Of a DNA stretch of 64,000 nt, positions 9,420 to 17,043 are shown in pieces. The stretch is taken from contig CBDDBK010000002.1 in NCBI GenBank assembly GCA_965225715.1, positions 682,001 through 746,000 on the forward strand, given 5' to 3'. The translations under genes were made by a program, and so were the position numbers. The stretch comes from CBDDBK01 sp965225715. Lineage in GTDB: Bacteria > Bacteroidota > Bacteroidia > Cytophagales > Flammeovirgaceae. Every line of letters starts with the position of its first letter. Position 1 is the first letter of the stretch. The notes beneath the pieces are model-generated. The model did no database searches and was not told the DNA's origin. It was given only the letters and a program-made list of their open reading frames with translations.

Positions 9420-9845
9420 ATGAGTTTAATCAAACGACGCCCATATAGTCCTTTTAGTTTTATAGATGGATTCTTTAACCATTCTTTTCCAAATTTCTTA
9501 GATACAGAATTGGAATCTAATTATCCCGCTAACATTAAGGAAGAAGATAATAACTTTACAATAGAGTTAGCCGTTCCTGGTGTTAAAAAAGATGATTTTA
9601 AAATCTCGGTAGATAATCAAATTTTATCCATTTCTTTGAAAGATAAAAAAGAAAATGAACGTAAAGATGAAACGAACAACTATACACATAAAGAATTTAA
9701 TTACCAATATCTTAACAGGCAATTTACATTATCAAAAAATGTAGATTTGGATAACATAAAAGCCGAATATATAGACGGTATTTTATCGTTAAGTTTACCT
9801 AAACAAGACCTTGTCGATACGAAAAAATACGTAGAGGTTAATTAA
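9420..9845 (+). CDS. Small heat-shock protein (Hsp20/alpha-crystallin)
   Basis: 141 aa. The alpha-crystallin domain runs from about residue 36 to the end, with PANIKEEDNNFTIELAVPGVKKDDFKIS at its start. The N-terminal arm is rich in Phe and Pro (YSPFSFIDGFFNHSFPNF), as expected for oligomer contacts. The C-terminus has GILSLSLPKQ in place of the usual GVLTL.IPK strand. It acts as an ATP-independent holdase that keeps unfolding proteins soluble. It is a single gene; a strong hairpin terminator lies 155 bp downstream beyond an R1 repeat. Confidence 0.93.
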   Translation: MSLIKRRPYSPFSFIDGFFNHSFPNFLDTELESNYPANIKEEDNNFTIELAVPGVKKDDFKISVDNQILSISLKDKKENERKDETNNYTHKEFNYQYLNRQFTLSKNVDLDNIKAEYIDGILSLSLPKQDLVDTKKYVEVN

Positions 9846-9880
9846 ATTTGTTGAGTCAGTTTCTAATTCTATACTTCTTT

Positions 9881-9975
9881 TATAATCAGGTTACTTGAAA
9901 AAAAGAGTTTTTCGGATTCTAACCTATTGGTATTGAAACTTAACGTTTTGCAAAATAAAATGGCTTTGCTATAAT
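9881..9975 (+). repeat. R1 dispersed repeat
   Basis: Starts TATAATCAGGTTACTTGAAA and ends ATGGCTTTGCTATAA. Nearly identical over its whole length to the copy at 25451 (shared run TTTTTCGGATTCTAACCTAT). Confidence 0.8.
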
Positions 9976-10000
9976 AGGTCTTCAGGTTGTCTGTGTATCT

Positions 10001-10040
10001 GTCCTTTGGATTTGGTTAATCCCTTCCAAAGGACTTTTTT
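10001..10040 (+). terminator. Rho-independent terminator, 10-bp stem
   Basis: GTCCTTTGGA pairs perfectly with TCCAAAGGAC (10025-10034) across a 14-base loop and is followed by six T. On the plus strand it probably ends the hsp20 transcript, which would then include the R1 repeat in its 3' part. Confidence 0.8.
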
Positions 10041-10236
10041 GGGTTTGGTGTAGCCTTTTTATGTCCTTAGAAATTAGATTATATATGCATATGATGCTAT
10101 TGATAATGATAGCCTATGGCAAATTTATCAAAAAAAGTTTACCTAAACTAAAATTTGAAGTATTGACTAACTTTAAAACGTTGAACAAATAATATTTATT
10201 AGTCCAATATATTTTTATTTTTACCAAAGGGCTTTT

Positions 10237-10851
10237 ATGAAAATTAAAGAAGTTGAGTTTATAACTAGTAGTGCTAATCTTCAACAGTGTCCAAAATCTG
10301 ATTATCCTGAATATGCTTTTGTAGGACGCTCTAATGTCGGTAAGTCTTCACTTATCAATGCCTTAGCTAATAAGAAAAAATTGGCTAAAACATCTGGTCA
10401 ACCGGGTAAAACTCAGCTTATCAATCATTTTCTGGTCGATAAATCTTGGTATTTAGTTGATTTACCGGGTTATGGCTGGGCAAAAGTAAGTAAAAAACTG
10501 CGTAAAGGTTTTATAAGTCTTTTACAGGCTTATTTATATAAACGAGAGCCTCTGATATGTGTGTTTGTTTTAATAGATTCTCGCTTACCAGAGAATGCTA
10601 ATGATATTTTATTTTTGAATGACTTAGCTAAAAATCAAATCCCTTTGAGTATTATATTTACAAAAACAGATAAAATTTCCAAACACGAACTTGAAAATAA
10701 CTTTGAAAAATTTAAAACCCATCGTTTAAAAGTTTGGCAATATTTACCAGACTGTTTTTTTACTTCATCATTAAAAAAAACAGGTATGCAAAATGTTGTT
10801 AACTATATTGAAAGTGTTAATATCAAACTTGTTGATAATAAAAAAAAATAG
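10237..10851 (+). CDS. engB: Ribosome biogenesis GTPase EngB (YihA/YsxC)
   Basis: 204 aa, normal length. Motifs in order are G1 GRSNVGKSS (30-38), G3 DLPGYGWAK (about 74-82), G4 TKTD (about 143-146, where TKAD is usual) and G5 SS near the end. Members bind GTP and help late assembly of the large ribosomal subunit; the gene is usually essential. The gene ends 6 bp before lpxB, so the two are translated from one transcript. Confidence 0.96.
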   Translation: MKIKEVEFITSSANLQQCPKSDYPEYAFVGRSNVGKSSLINALANKKKLAKTSGQPGKTQLINHFLVDKSWYLVDLPGYGWAKVSKKLRKGFISLLQAYLYKREPLICVFVLIDSRLPENANDILFLNDLAKNQIPLSIIFTKTDKISKHELENNFEKFKTHRLKVWQYLPDCFFTSSLKKTGMQNVVNYIESVNIKLVDNKKK

Positions 10852-10857
10852 ATAGGA

Positions 10858-11979
10858 ATGAAATATTACTTGATAGCTGGGGAAAATTCTGGAGATTTGC
10901 ATGCTGCCAATCTGATGAAAGCCTTGAAACAGGAAGACCCAACTATTAAATTTAGATACATTGGAGGTGAAAGAATGAAAAAGGCTGATGGAGCTGATAC
11001 AGATGTCAAAAAAGGGCTTTTTTTGGATATTAAAAAGTTGAGTATTATGGGTATTTGGGATGTTTTAAAACATATTTTTACTTTAAGAGCCTATATCAAA
11101 GCAACTAAAGATGATATATTGGATTATTGTCCCGATATACTTATTTTAGTTGACTTTGCGGGTTTTAATTTACGTATAGCTAAGTTTGCTAAAAAGCAAA
11201 AAATTAAAATTATTTATTACATTTCTCCAAAAATTTGGGCTTGGCAGGAGAGTCGAGTTTATAAAATAAAACGCTGGGTTGACAAAATGTATGTTATTTT
11301 GCCTTTTGAACCTGCTTTTTATGCCCGTCATGATTATTCTGTAAACTATTTGGGTAATCCTTTGGTTGATTCGGTCAAAAAATTCAAAGAAACAGATACT
11401 TATAAATTCAAAAGTGAAAATCCTAAAAAGATAATTGCTTTGTTACCGGGTAGTCGTAAGCAAGAAGTTTTACTTATATTACCTGTTATGTTAGATGTTG
11501 TGAAGCGTTTAAAACATGACTATAATTTTATTGTAGCTGGTGTAAAAAGTGTTCCAAAACTCTATTATAAAGAAGTTAAAAACTTAGGTTTAAGAATTGT
11601 ATGGGATCAAAGTTATAAGTTGTTAAATCAATCTTTTATGGCTTTAGTAACTTCAGGAACAGCTACCTTAGAAACAGCTATTTTTGGAGTTCCACAAGTT
11701 GTTTGTTATAAAACAAGTGTTCTAAATTATTGGGTTTTTAAACAACTTATAAAGGTGCCTTATATTTCCTTAGTTAATTTGATTGCAGAAAAAGAAGTTG
11801 TTAAAGAACTTATTCAACAGGAATGTAATTCTGATAATATTTATCTAAACCTATTAAAACTTATAAAAACAAGAGAACGTATTTTAGAGGACTATAAAAT
11901 GATTAATCAAGAATTAGGAGAATTTGGCGTTTCTCTTAGAATTGCGAAAAATATAATAAAAACGATGTCTTCTCAATAA
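10858..11979 (+). CDS. lpxB: Lipid-A-disaccharide synthase
   Basis: 373 aa. It begins MKYYLIAGENSGDLHAANLM, the hallmark of LpxB. Other conserved blocks are RYIGGERM, KLSIMGIWDVL, YISPKIWAWQESRVYKIKRW, LPFEPAFY, YLGNPLVD, LLPGSRKQE and VTSGTATLETAIFGVPQVVCY. It joins UDP-2,3-diacylglucosamine to lipid X to make the lipid A disaccharide at the inner membrane. It lies 6 bp behind engB. The organism therefore makes lipid A. Confidence 0.97.
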   Translation: MKYYLIAGENSGDLHAANLMKALKQEDPTIKFRYIGGERMKKADGADTDVKKGLFLDIKKLSIMGIWDVLKHIFTLRAYIKATKDDILDYCPDILILVDFAGFNLRIAKFAKKQKIKIIYYISPKIWAWQESRVYKIKRWVDKMYVILPFEPAFYARHDYSVNYLGNPLVDSVKKFKETDTYKFKSENPKKIIALLPGSRKQEVLLILPVMLDVVKRLKHDYNFIVAGVKSVPKLYYKEVKNLGLRIVWDQSYKLLNQSFMALVTSGTATLETAIFGVPQVVCYKTSVLNYWVFKQLIKVPYISLVNLIAEKEVVKELIQQECNSDNIYLNLLKLIKTRERILEDYKMINQELGEFGVSLRIAKNIIKTMSSQ

Positions 11980-12081
11980 TTTAGAAATTTTTTTACTATA
12001 TTGATTATCACTATAGTATGTTTTTAAGACTTTTAAAACCTTCAAGTTTTGATTATCAAATATTTATAATTTCTGTAATAT

Positions 12082-12615
12082 ATGACTATTCTTACCACAA
12101 GTTTTGAAGGTGTATATGAAATAGAATGCCCCATTTATAAAGATTCAAGAGGTTGGTTTTATGAAAGTTACCGCCAAGATAACTTTCATAAAATAACAGG
12201 AAAAAATATCTCTTTTGTTCAAGATAATCAATCTTTTTCTCAATATGGAACTCTTAGAGGTATGCATTTTCAGAAAGAACCTTATGGACAAGCTAAATTA
12301 ATCCGTGTTTTGAAAGGAAAGGTGCAAGATGTTATTATAGATCTTAGACCAGAGTCCATAACTTATCAAAAATACCTTTCTGTTGTACTTTCTGAAGAAA
12401 ATAAAAAACAACTTTTTGTGCCGCGTGGGTTTGCGCATGGTTTTTTGGTTATTTCAGATTTTGCTGAAGTCCTATATAAGTGCGATAATTTTTATACTAA
12501 AAAAGCAGAAAGTGGAATACATTATAACGATTCTAAAATTGGTATAGATTGGTTATTAGAGGAAAGTAAACTTATACTATCAGAAAAAGATAAAGCCTAT
12601 CCTTATTTGGCATAG
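12082..12615 (+). CDS. rfbC: dTDP-4-dehydrorhamnose 3,5-epimerase
   Basis: 177 aa, the usual size of RmlC/RfbC. Core motifs are DSRGWFYESYRQDNF, FVQDNQSFSQYGTLRGMHFQ, KLIRVLKGKVQDVIIDLR, FVPRGFAHGFLV and ADLY-like EVLYKCDNFYTKKAESGIHYND. The catalytic His of LRGMHFQ and the Tyr of the YKCDNFY region are present. It makes dTDP-4-keto-L-rhamnose for surface polysaccharides. The rest of the rml pathway (A, B, D) is not in the window, so it is an orphan here. It follows lpxB by 102 bp. Confidence 0.95.
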   Translation: MTILTTSFEGVYEIECPIYKDSRGWFYESYRQDNFHKITGKNISFVQDNQSFSQYGTLRGMHFQKEPYGQAKLIRVLKGKVQDVIIDLRPESITYQKYLSVVLSEENKKQLFVPRGFAHGFLVISDFAEVLYKCDNFYTKKAESGIHYNDSKIGIDWLLEESKLILSEKDKAYPYLA

Positions 12616-12636
12616 GTTTTTAAAAAATATTTATAG

Positions 12637-12888
12637 TACCAGACACTAATAGAAGGCTTTGAATAACCTGTATTTCTCCAAAATTAAAAAAATATAATTA
12701 GTTGATTTTCTTATACTTATATTTTTTTCTAAAATTGAAAAATGAATTTTAAAAGGTTATGCAAAGGGTTCTAATAAATTATAGAATAAATTCATTTGAC
12801 TGGCTTGCCTTTTGTTTTTTTTATAAAAGAAACTATAATTAAATAATTCCTTTTATTATACTTCTTTTTAAACTATTAGTGTCGGGAG
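12637..12888. repeat. MITE-like element with CCAGACACTAATAG inverted ends
   Basis: CCAGACACTAATAG (12639-12652) faces CTATTAGTGTCGGG (12873-12886), a 14-bp inverted pair with one mismatch, bounding about 250 bp of non-coding A+T-rich DNA. A single related end, AATTAGTGTCG, lies at 62118-62128. It fills almost the whole space between two convergent genes. It could also act as a large terminator-like inverted repeat. Confidence 0.55.
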
Positions 12889-12908
12889 CTATATTTTAAA
12901 ATCAATCT

Positions 12909-13688
12909 TTATTTTACTTCTTGCATTTGTCTAATTTGTTTCAAAAGTAGTTTTTTAGGCATAAATGGAATTAATGTGATCATTATTTTTTGTCCAAATG
13001 TAAGTCCTGAAATAACATCGAGTTTACCTTTTAACATGCCCTTATACCCATCTAATGCAACACTTCTTGGGGAAAAAGTATTTTTAAAAACTTGGGTTTT
13101 ATCCATATCTGAAACTTTAGCAAATTCTGTTTCTGTAGCACCTGGCATAAGATTAGTTACCGTGATATTGGTATCATATAATTCTTCAGCAATAGCATTA
13201 GAAAAAAATTGAACGTATGATTTTGTAGCATAATAAACAGCTTGGAGCGGTCCTGGCATATAGCTTGCCGTTGAACCCACATTAAGAATTTTTCCTGAAT
13301 TTTTTTCTATAAAATCCGGCAAAAATAATCTACAAAAACGGGTTAAAGTATTTATATTAAGTTGAAGCATGTCTTCATCTTTTTGCCAATCTCTTTCATG
13401 AAATTTTCCTCTTCCTCCAAATCCTGCATTATTAATCAAATAATCAATTCCAATGTTTTCTTTTTTTAATTCATCATAAATTTCTTGAGAAGAGTTAGGA
13501 TCTATAAGATCTTTTACTATAACTTTAACTAAAACCTTGTATGTTTTTTCTAATTCTTTTTTTAACTCATTAAGAGCATCTTTCCTACGAGCAATAATTA
13601 CTAAATCTCCTCCTTTTTCAGCATGAATTTTGGCAAGTTCTTTACCAATTCCAGAACTTGCTCCTGTAATAAGTGCAACTTTTTTCAT
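12909..13688 (-). CDS. SDR family oxidoreductase
   Basis: 259 aa classical short-chain dehydrogenase. The NAD(P)-binding TGASSGIG is at residues 8-15, with RRK at about 34-36 suggesting NADP preference. NNAG appears as LINNAGFGGRG, the catalytic Ser is in NVGSTASYMPG, and YxxxK is in AVYYATKSYVQFF. The C-terminus (LIPFMPKKLLLKQIRQMQE) resembles the DltE/YqjQ-like group of broad-range SDRs. The substrate cannot be inferred. It stands alone. Confidence 0.92.
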   Translation of the reverse strand: MKKVALITGASSGIGKELAKIHAEKGGDLVIIARRKDALNELKKELEKTYKVLVKVIVKDLIDPNSSQEIYDELKKENIGIDYLINNAGFGGRGKFHERDWQKDEDMLQLNINTLTRFCRLFLPDFIEKNSGKILNVGSTASYMPGPLQAVYYATKSYVQFFSNAIAEELYDTNITVTNLMPGATETEFAKVSDMDKTQVFKNTFSPRSVALDGYKGMLKGKLDVISGLTFGQKIMITLIPFMPKKLLLKQIRQMQEVK

Positions 13689-13846
13689 AATATTTATTTT
13701 AATTAGACGGTAATGTAAAAAATATGACTTAAAAATATTTTATTAGCCCTTATGTGCTACTTTTAAAAAAAATATTAAAATATAAACTAAATTGTTAAAA
13801 GCCAAATGTTTTAAAATCTTTAAAAACTCTATAGATTTTACAATTT

Positions 13847-14158
13847 TTATAAAAAACCTAGCTCTAATTTAGCTTCTTCTGACATCATATTCATCTCGTA
13901 AGGTGGATCAAAAGTTAATTCTACCTCCACGTCATTAATTTCTTCCATAGCTTTGACTTTTGTTTTTACATCATTAGGAATCTGTTCGGCAGAAGGACAA
14001 TTCGGAGAAGTAAGAGTCATAAGAATATTGATATTATTAATAGGATATACTGTAATATCATATATTAATCCTAACTCATAAATGTCAACAGGAATTTCAG
14101 GATCATAAATCGTTTTTATGGTCTGAATAATTTTTTCTTTTAAAACAGTTTCTTCCAT
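13847..14158 (-). CDS. MIP18/DUF59 family Fe-S assembly protein (SufT/PaaD-like)
   Basis: 103 aa. Family motifs are IYDPEIPVDIYELGLIYDI, LTSPNCPSAEQIPNDV (with the conserved Cys) and VELTFDPPYEMNMMSEEAKLELG. Members help mature iron-sulfur proteins and usually sit at the end of a suf operon. Here no suf gene is adjacent, so this is a detached copy or the operon was split. Normal length. Confidence 0.92.
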   Translation of the reverse strand: MEETVLKEKIIQTIKTIYDPEIPVDIYELGLIYDITVYPINNINILMTLTSPNCPSAEQIPNDVKTKVKAMEEINDVEVELTFDPPYEMNMMSEEAKLELGFL

Positions 14159-14449
14159 TTTTATAAATTTATTAAAAACTACTTTCTACTAACTATTTTG
14201 GTTCTAAAATTAAGACTTTATTTTTAAATTATAGTAAAACAATTAATATAATGGAAATATTTTTAAAACATATAATTTTTTTTTATTAGATTGAAAATCA
14301 AATATTTATTAATTTTTACTACATAGAGTCTAATAAAATAAATTAGGATTTATATTTTTTTTATCTTTGTAAAACATTTAACTTTGGGGCTTTAAAAGCC
14401 AGAAAAAGTAACTTTATTATAACCTTATTTTAAAAAAAATATAAATAAT
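14159..14449. other. Region upstream of the tmRNA gene
   Basis: A+T-rich, no gene. A Bacteroidota-type -7 element TATCTTTG lies at 14362-14369, about 80 bp before the mature tmRNA 5' end. No clear -33 TTTG partner is visible, so the promoter call is tentative. Confidence 0.35.
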
Positions 14450-14847
14450 GGGGCTGACCGGTTTTGACAGGATGACGTATTTCTATACATAAGCATGTGT
14501 GGTGATTTGAAGTTTAACACCACTAAATCCCTAACTTCAATTTATAATCGGCGAAACTAACTACGCCATGGCAGCCTAATTTAAGGCTTAATGTAAATAT
14601 ATTTACTGCCATTGCTCTTTTTGCTTTATTTTTACTGTTTTATAAAGTAAATGTAATAGAGTATCAACCTCTTAAAACCGTAAAAAATGTGGTATAAAAA
14701 ATCTAAAAGTGCGTTTTTGCTATTTTTTCAACTTTTGGGCATACTTTTTATAATTGCATTTAAAATCAATCTTTAAAAAAAGAGATAAACATGTAGAAAG
14801 TATGTGATTTAGCTTCTTGGACCAGGGTTCGAATCCCTGCAGCTCCA
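14450..14847 (+). ncRNA. ssrA: Transfer-messenger RNA (tmRNA)
   Basis: Starts GGGGCTGACCGGTTTTGACA and ends GGTTCGAATCCCTGCAGCTC plus CA, giving the 7-bp acceptor stem GGGGCTG/CAGCTCC and the T arm. The tag-coding part at 14550-14579 reads GETNYAMAA then TAA, a tag of the Bacteroidota type. The 3' CCA is not encoded. Together with SmpB it rescues stalled ribosomes and tags the product for proteolysis. Confidence 0.97.
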
Positions 14848-14860
14848 CTCCCCTATTTTC

Positions 14861-14888
14861 TTAATGCCACCTTAATAAGTGGCATTAA
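14861..14888 (+). terminator. Terminator between ssrA and pdhA
   Basis: TTAATGCCAC pairs perfectly with GTGGCATTAA across an 8-base loop, followed by CTTTTT. It ends tmRNA transcription 14 bp after the mature 3' end and could also serve the convergent pdhA. Confidence 0.8.
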
Positions 14889-14916
14889 CTTTTTAACAGA
14901 GATTTTTAATTAATAT

Positions 14917-15921
14917 CTATTCTGTAAGTACTGGCACATCTGCCTCAAAATATATATTTTCTAAGGCTTTATCTCCATTTGGAAATGCAGAGTTTTCTGC
15001 AAAATCAACAGCATCAAGAATATGTTTTCTAATACTTTTGTCTATAGTTTTAAGTTCTTCTTCGGTAGCAAATTTTTTCTCTATAATTGTAGCCTTAACT
15101 TGTTGAATAGGGTCTTGATTTTGATATTCTTGGAGTTCTTCTTTAGTACGATATTTTGCTGGATCAGACATCGAATGTCCTTTATAGCGATAAGTTCGGA
15201 ATTCTAGAAGAATAGGACCTTCGCCTTTTTTAATTTGCTTAGCAGCTTTATCTACAGCTAAATGCACTTCCTCTACCTGCATAGCATCAACAGGTTCAGA
15301 GACCATATCATAACTCTGGCCTATTTTATAGAGTTCTTGAACATTTGAAGTTCGTTCTACAGATGTTCCCATCGCATAACCATTATTTTCAATAATAAAT
15401 ATAACAGGTAATTTCCATAACATAGCCATGTTAAATGTTTCATGAACAGAACCTTGTCTAATAGCTCCATCTCCTAAAAAACAAATACACAGATTTTTTG
15501 TACCTTTATATTTTTCAGCAAAAGCTAAACCAGCACCTAAAGGAATTTGTCCGCCCACAATACCATGTCCACCTACAAAATTTACTTTTTTATCAAAAAG
15601 GTGCATAGACCCACCATTACCTTTTGAACAGCCTGTTTCTTTTCCAAATAATTCTGCCATTAATCTTTTTGGTTCCGAACCTAAAACTAAAGGATGCCCA
15701 TGGTCTCTGTAAGCTGTTATCCATTTATCGCCTTTTTCTAAAGCACTTTTAGCACCTGAAGCACAGGCCTCTTGTCCAATATATAAATGACAAAAACCTT
15801 TAATTTTTTGCTGCCCATAAAGCTGTCCTGCTTTTTCTTCAAAGCGACGAATAAGTAACATTGACCTATACCATTTTAAATACTGGTCTTTTGAAAAATT
15901 ATATTTTTTTGCATTTTTCAT
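14917..15921 (-). CDS. pdhA: Pyruvate dehydrogenase E1 component, alpha subunit
   Basis: 334 aa. Characteristic blocks are YRSMLLIRRFEEKAGQLYGQ, GFCHLYIGQEACASGA, TAYRDHGHPL, GNGGSMHLFDK, the thiamine-pyrophosphate motif GDGAIRQGSVHETFNMA...ENNGYAMGTSVERTS, and the phosphorylation-loop-like YRYKGHSMSDPAKYR. With E1 beta, E2 and E3 it turns pyruvate to acetyl-CoA. In many Bacteroidota pdhA is followed by the E2 gene; here its downstream neighbour is the convergent tmRNA gene, and neither the beta nor the E2 gene is in the window. Other E1-alpha enzymes (acetoin, branched-chain) are less likely given the sequence. Confidence 0.94.
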   Translation of the reverse strand: MKNAKKYNFSKDQYLKWYRSMLLIRRFEEKAGQLYGQQKIKGFCHLYIGQEACASGAKSALEKGDKWITAYRDHGHPLVLGSEPKRLMAELFGKETGCSKGNGGSMHLFDKKVNFVGGHGIVGGQIPLGAGLAFAEKYKGTKNLCICFLGDGAIRQGSVHETFNMAMLWKLPVIFIIENNGYAMGTSVERTSNVQELYKIGQSYDMVSEPVDAMQVEEVHLAVDKAAKQIKKGEGPILLEFRTYRYKGHSMSDPAKYRTKEELQEYQNQDPIQQVKATIIEKKFATEEELKTIDKSIRKHILDAVDFAENSAFPNGDKALENIYFEADVPVLTE

Positions 15922-15973
15922 AGTATAAAATTATAATTGGATGAAATTAATACTTACTTAAATGATATTAAAA

Positions 15974-16112
15974 CTTTCTTATAAAAAAAATAGTATGAGA
16001 GTTATAATATTGATAATAAAAGATTTGTAAAACAAAACTTAGAAATTATATATGGTTTCTAAGTTAAAAAACTATTTAAAATCAAATACTTAAAGTTTTT
16101 ATAAGAAAACCT
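15974..16112. repeat. R2 MITE-like repeat
   Basis: CTTTCTTATAAAAAAAATAG at one end and TTTTATAAGAAAACC at the other form inverted ends. The end sequence matches the inner part of the ISAs1 inverted repeat (AAGGGCTTTCTTATAAA). An R1 copy follows 13 bp later. Confidence 0.65.
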
Positions 16113-16125
16113 TATTAATAATGTT

Positions 16126-16210
16126 TATCAGTCGCTCCATTTGAAAAAGGATTTTTGAAGGTTTGAACATGTTAATTTTGAAACTAACCGTTTCCAAGAT
16201 ACTAGCTATC
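16126..16210 (+). repeat. R1 dispersed repeat
   Basis: TATCAGTCGCTCCATTTGAA, then AAAGGATTTTTGAAGGTTTG, ending ACTAGCTATC. Closest to the copies at 31841 and 63933. Confidence 0.7.
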
Positions 16211-16218
16211 TTAATTAT

Positions 16219-16785
16219 TTAATTTTCTTCTGGAGTATCATCACTTTCAGGTTTTATAATATTTAATTCTTCTAATATATCGTCGCTATAATTATGTTTT
16301 GGATCGCTGTAAATAATAAAAAAATCAACAGATTTATCGAATAGAAATTGGATTTTTCTACGTTTAGCCACTTTTTCTATTGCTTTATAAACCTGATCTT
16401 GAATAGGACTTACCAATTCTTGACGTTTATTAAATAATAACCCTTTATGCCCAAATATTGTATTTTGATAGTCTCGTAATTCTTGTTCTAATTGTTCTAT
16501 ATTAGCTTTTTTTTCAGCTTTTAAAATATCATCTAATAATATAGCTTCAGCTTCATACTCTCTTTGAGCCTTAATAAAATCTTGTTTTTTAGTATTAATT
16601 TGAGTTTGCCAAGCCTCGACTAGTTTATCTAATTCTTTTTCAGCTTTTTGATATTCAGGCATTTGATCTAATATATATTCTGAATCTATGTATCCAAACT
16701 TTTGAGCTTGTACATAAAAACCTCCTAAAACTAAACAAGCGAATAGACAAATATGTCTAAAATCAACTAATAAACTTATATTCAT
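16219..16785 (-). CDS. OmpH/Skp family periplasmic chaperone
   Basis: 188 aa. The signal peptide ends FYVQAQ, and the mature protein starts KFGYIDSEYILDQMPEYQKA, the conserved OmpH/Skp opening. A long coiled coil covers about residues 45-125, followed by the conserved VYKAIEKVAKRRKIQFLFDKS. Members hold unfolded outer-membrane proteins during transport to the BAM complex. The annotated start puts eleven residues before the hydrophobic core (MNISLLVDFRH), slightly long but acceptable. It usually sits next to bamA; here it is alone. Confidence 0.92.
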   Translation of the reverse strand: MNISLLVDFRHICLFACLVLGGFYVQAQKFGYIDSEYILDQMPEYQKAEKELDKLVEAWQTQINTKKQDFIKAQREYEAEAILLDDILKAEKKANIEQLEQELRDYQNTIFGHKGLLFNKRQELVSPIQDQVYKAIEKVAKRRKIQFLFDKSVDFFIIYSDPKHNYSDDILEELNIIKPESDDTPEEN

Positions 16786-16856
16786 TATGTTAATATATTA
16801 ATAAAGCCTTAGTGCTATTATAAAAAATAGAATGATATGATTTATCAATTATTAAT

Positions 16857-16950
16857 TATGGTCATGTTACTTTAAGAAAAGATTTTTAAGGTTTATTTAT
16901 CATTGGTACTAAAAATAAATGTTTCTGGTATAATAATAGCATTACTATAA
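16857..16950 (+). repeat. R1 dispersed repeat
   Basis: TATGGTCATGTTACTTTAAG at the start, TCATTGGTACTAAAAATAAA in the middle and ATAGCATTACTATAA at the end. Confidence 0.7.
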
Positions 16951-17043
16951 ATTATTTCTCAAGTTATTTTTTATCTAATTTTTAAAATTATAACTAAAAA
17001 TGTTTTGCAATATAGAGTTTATTGTAAAATAAGGATTTTCTTT

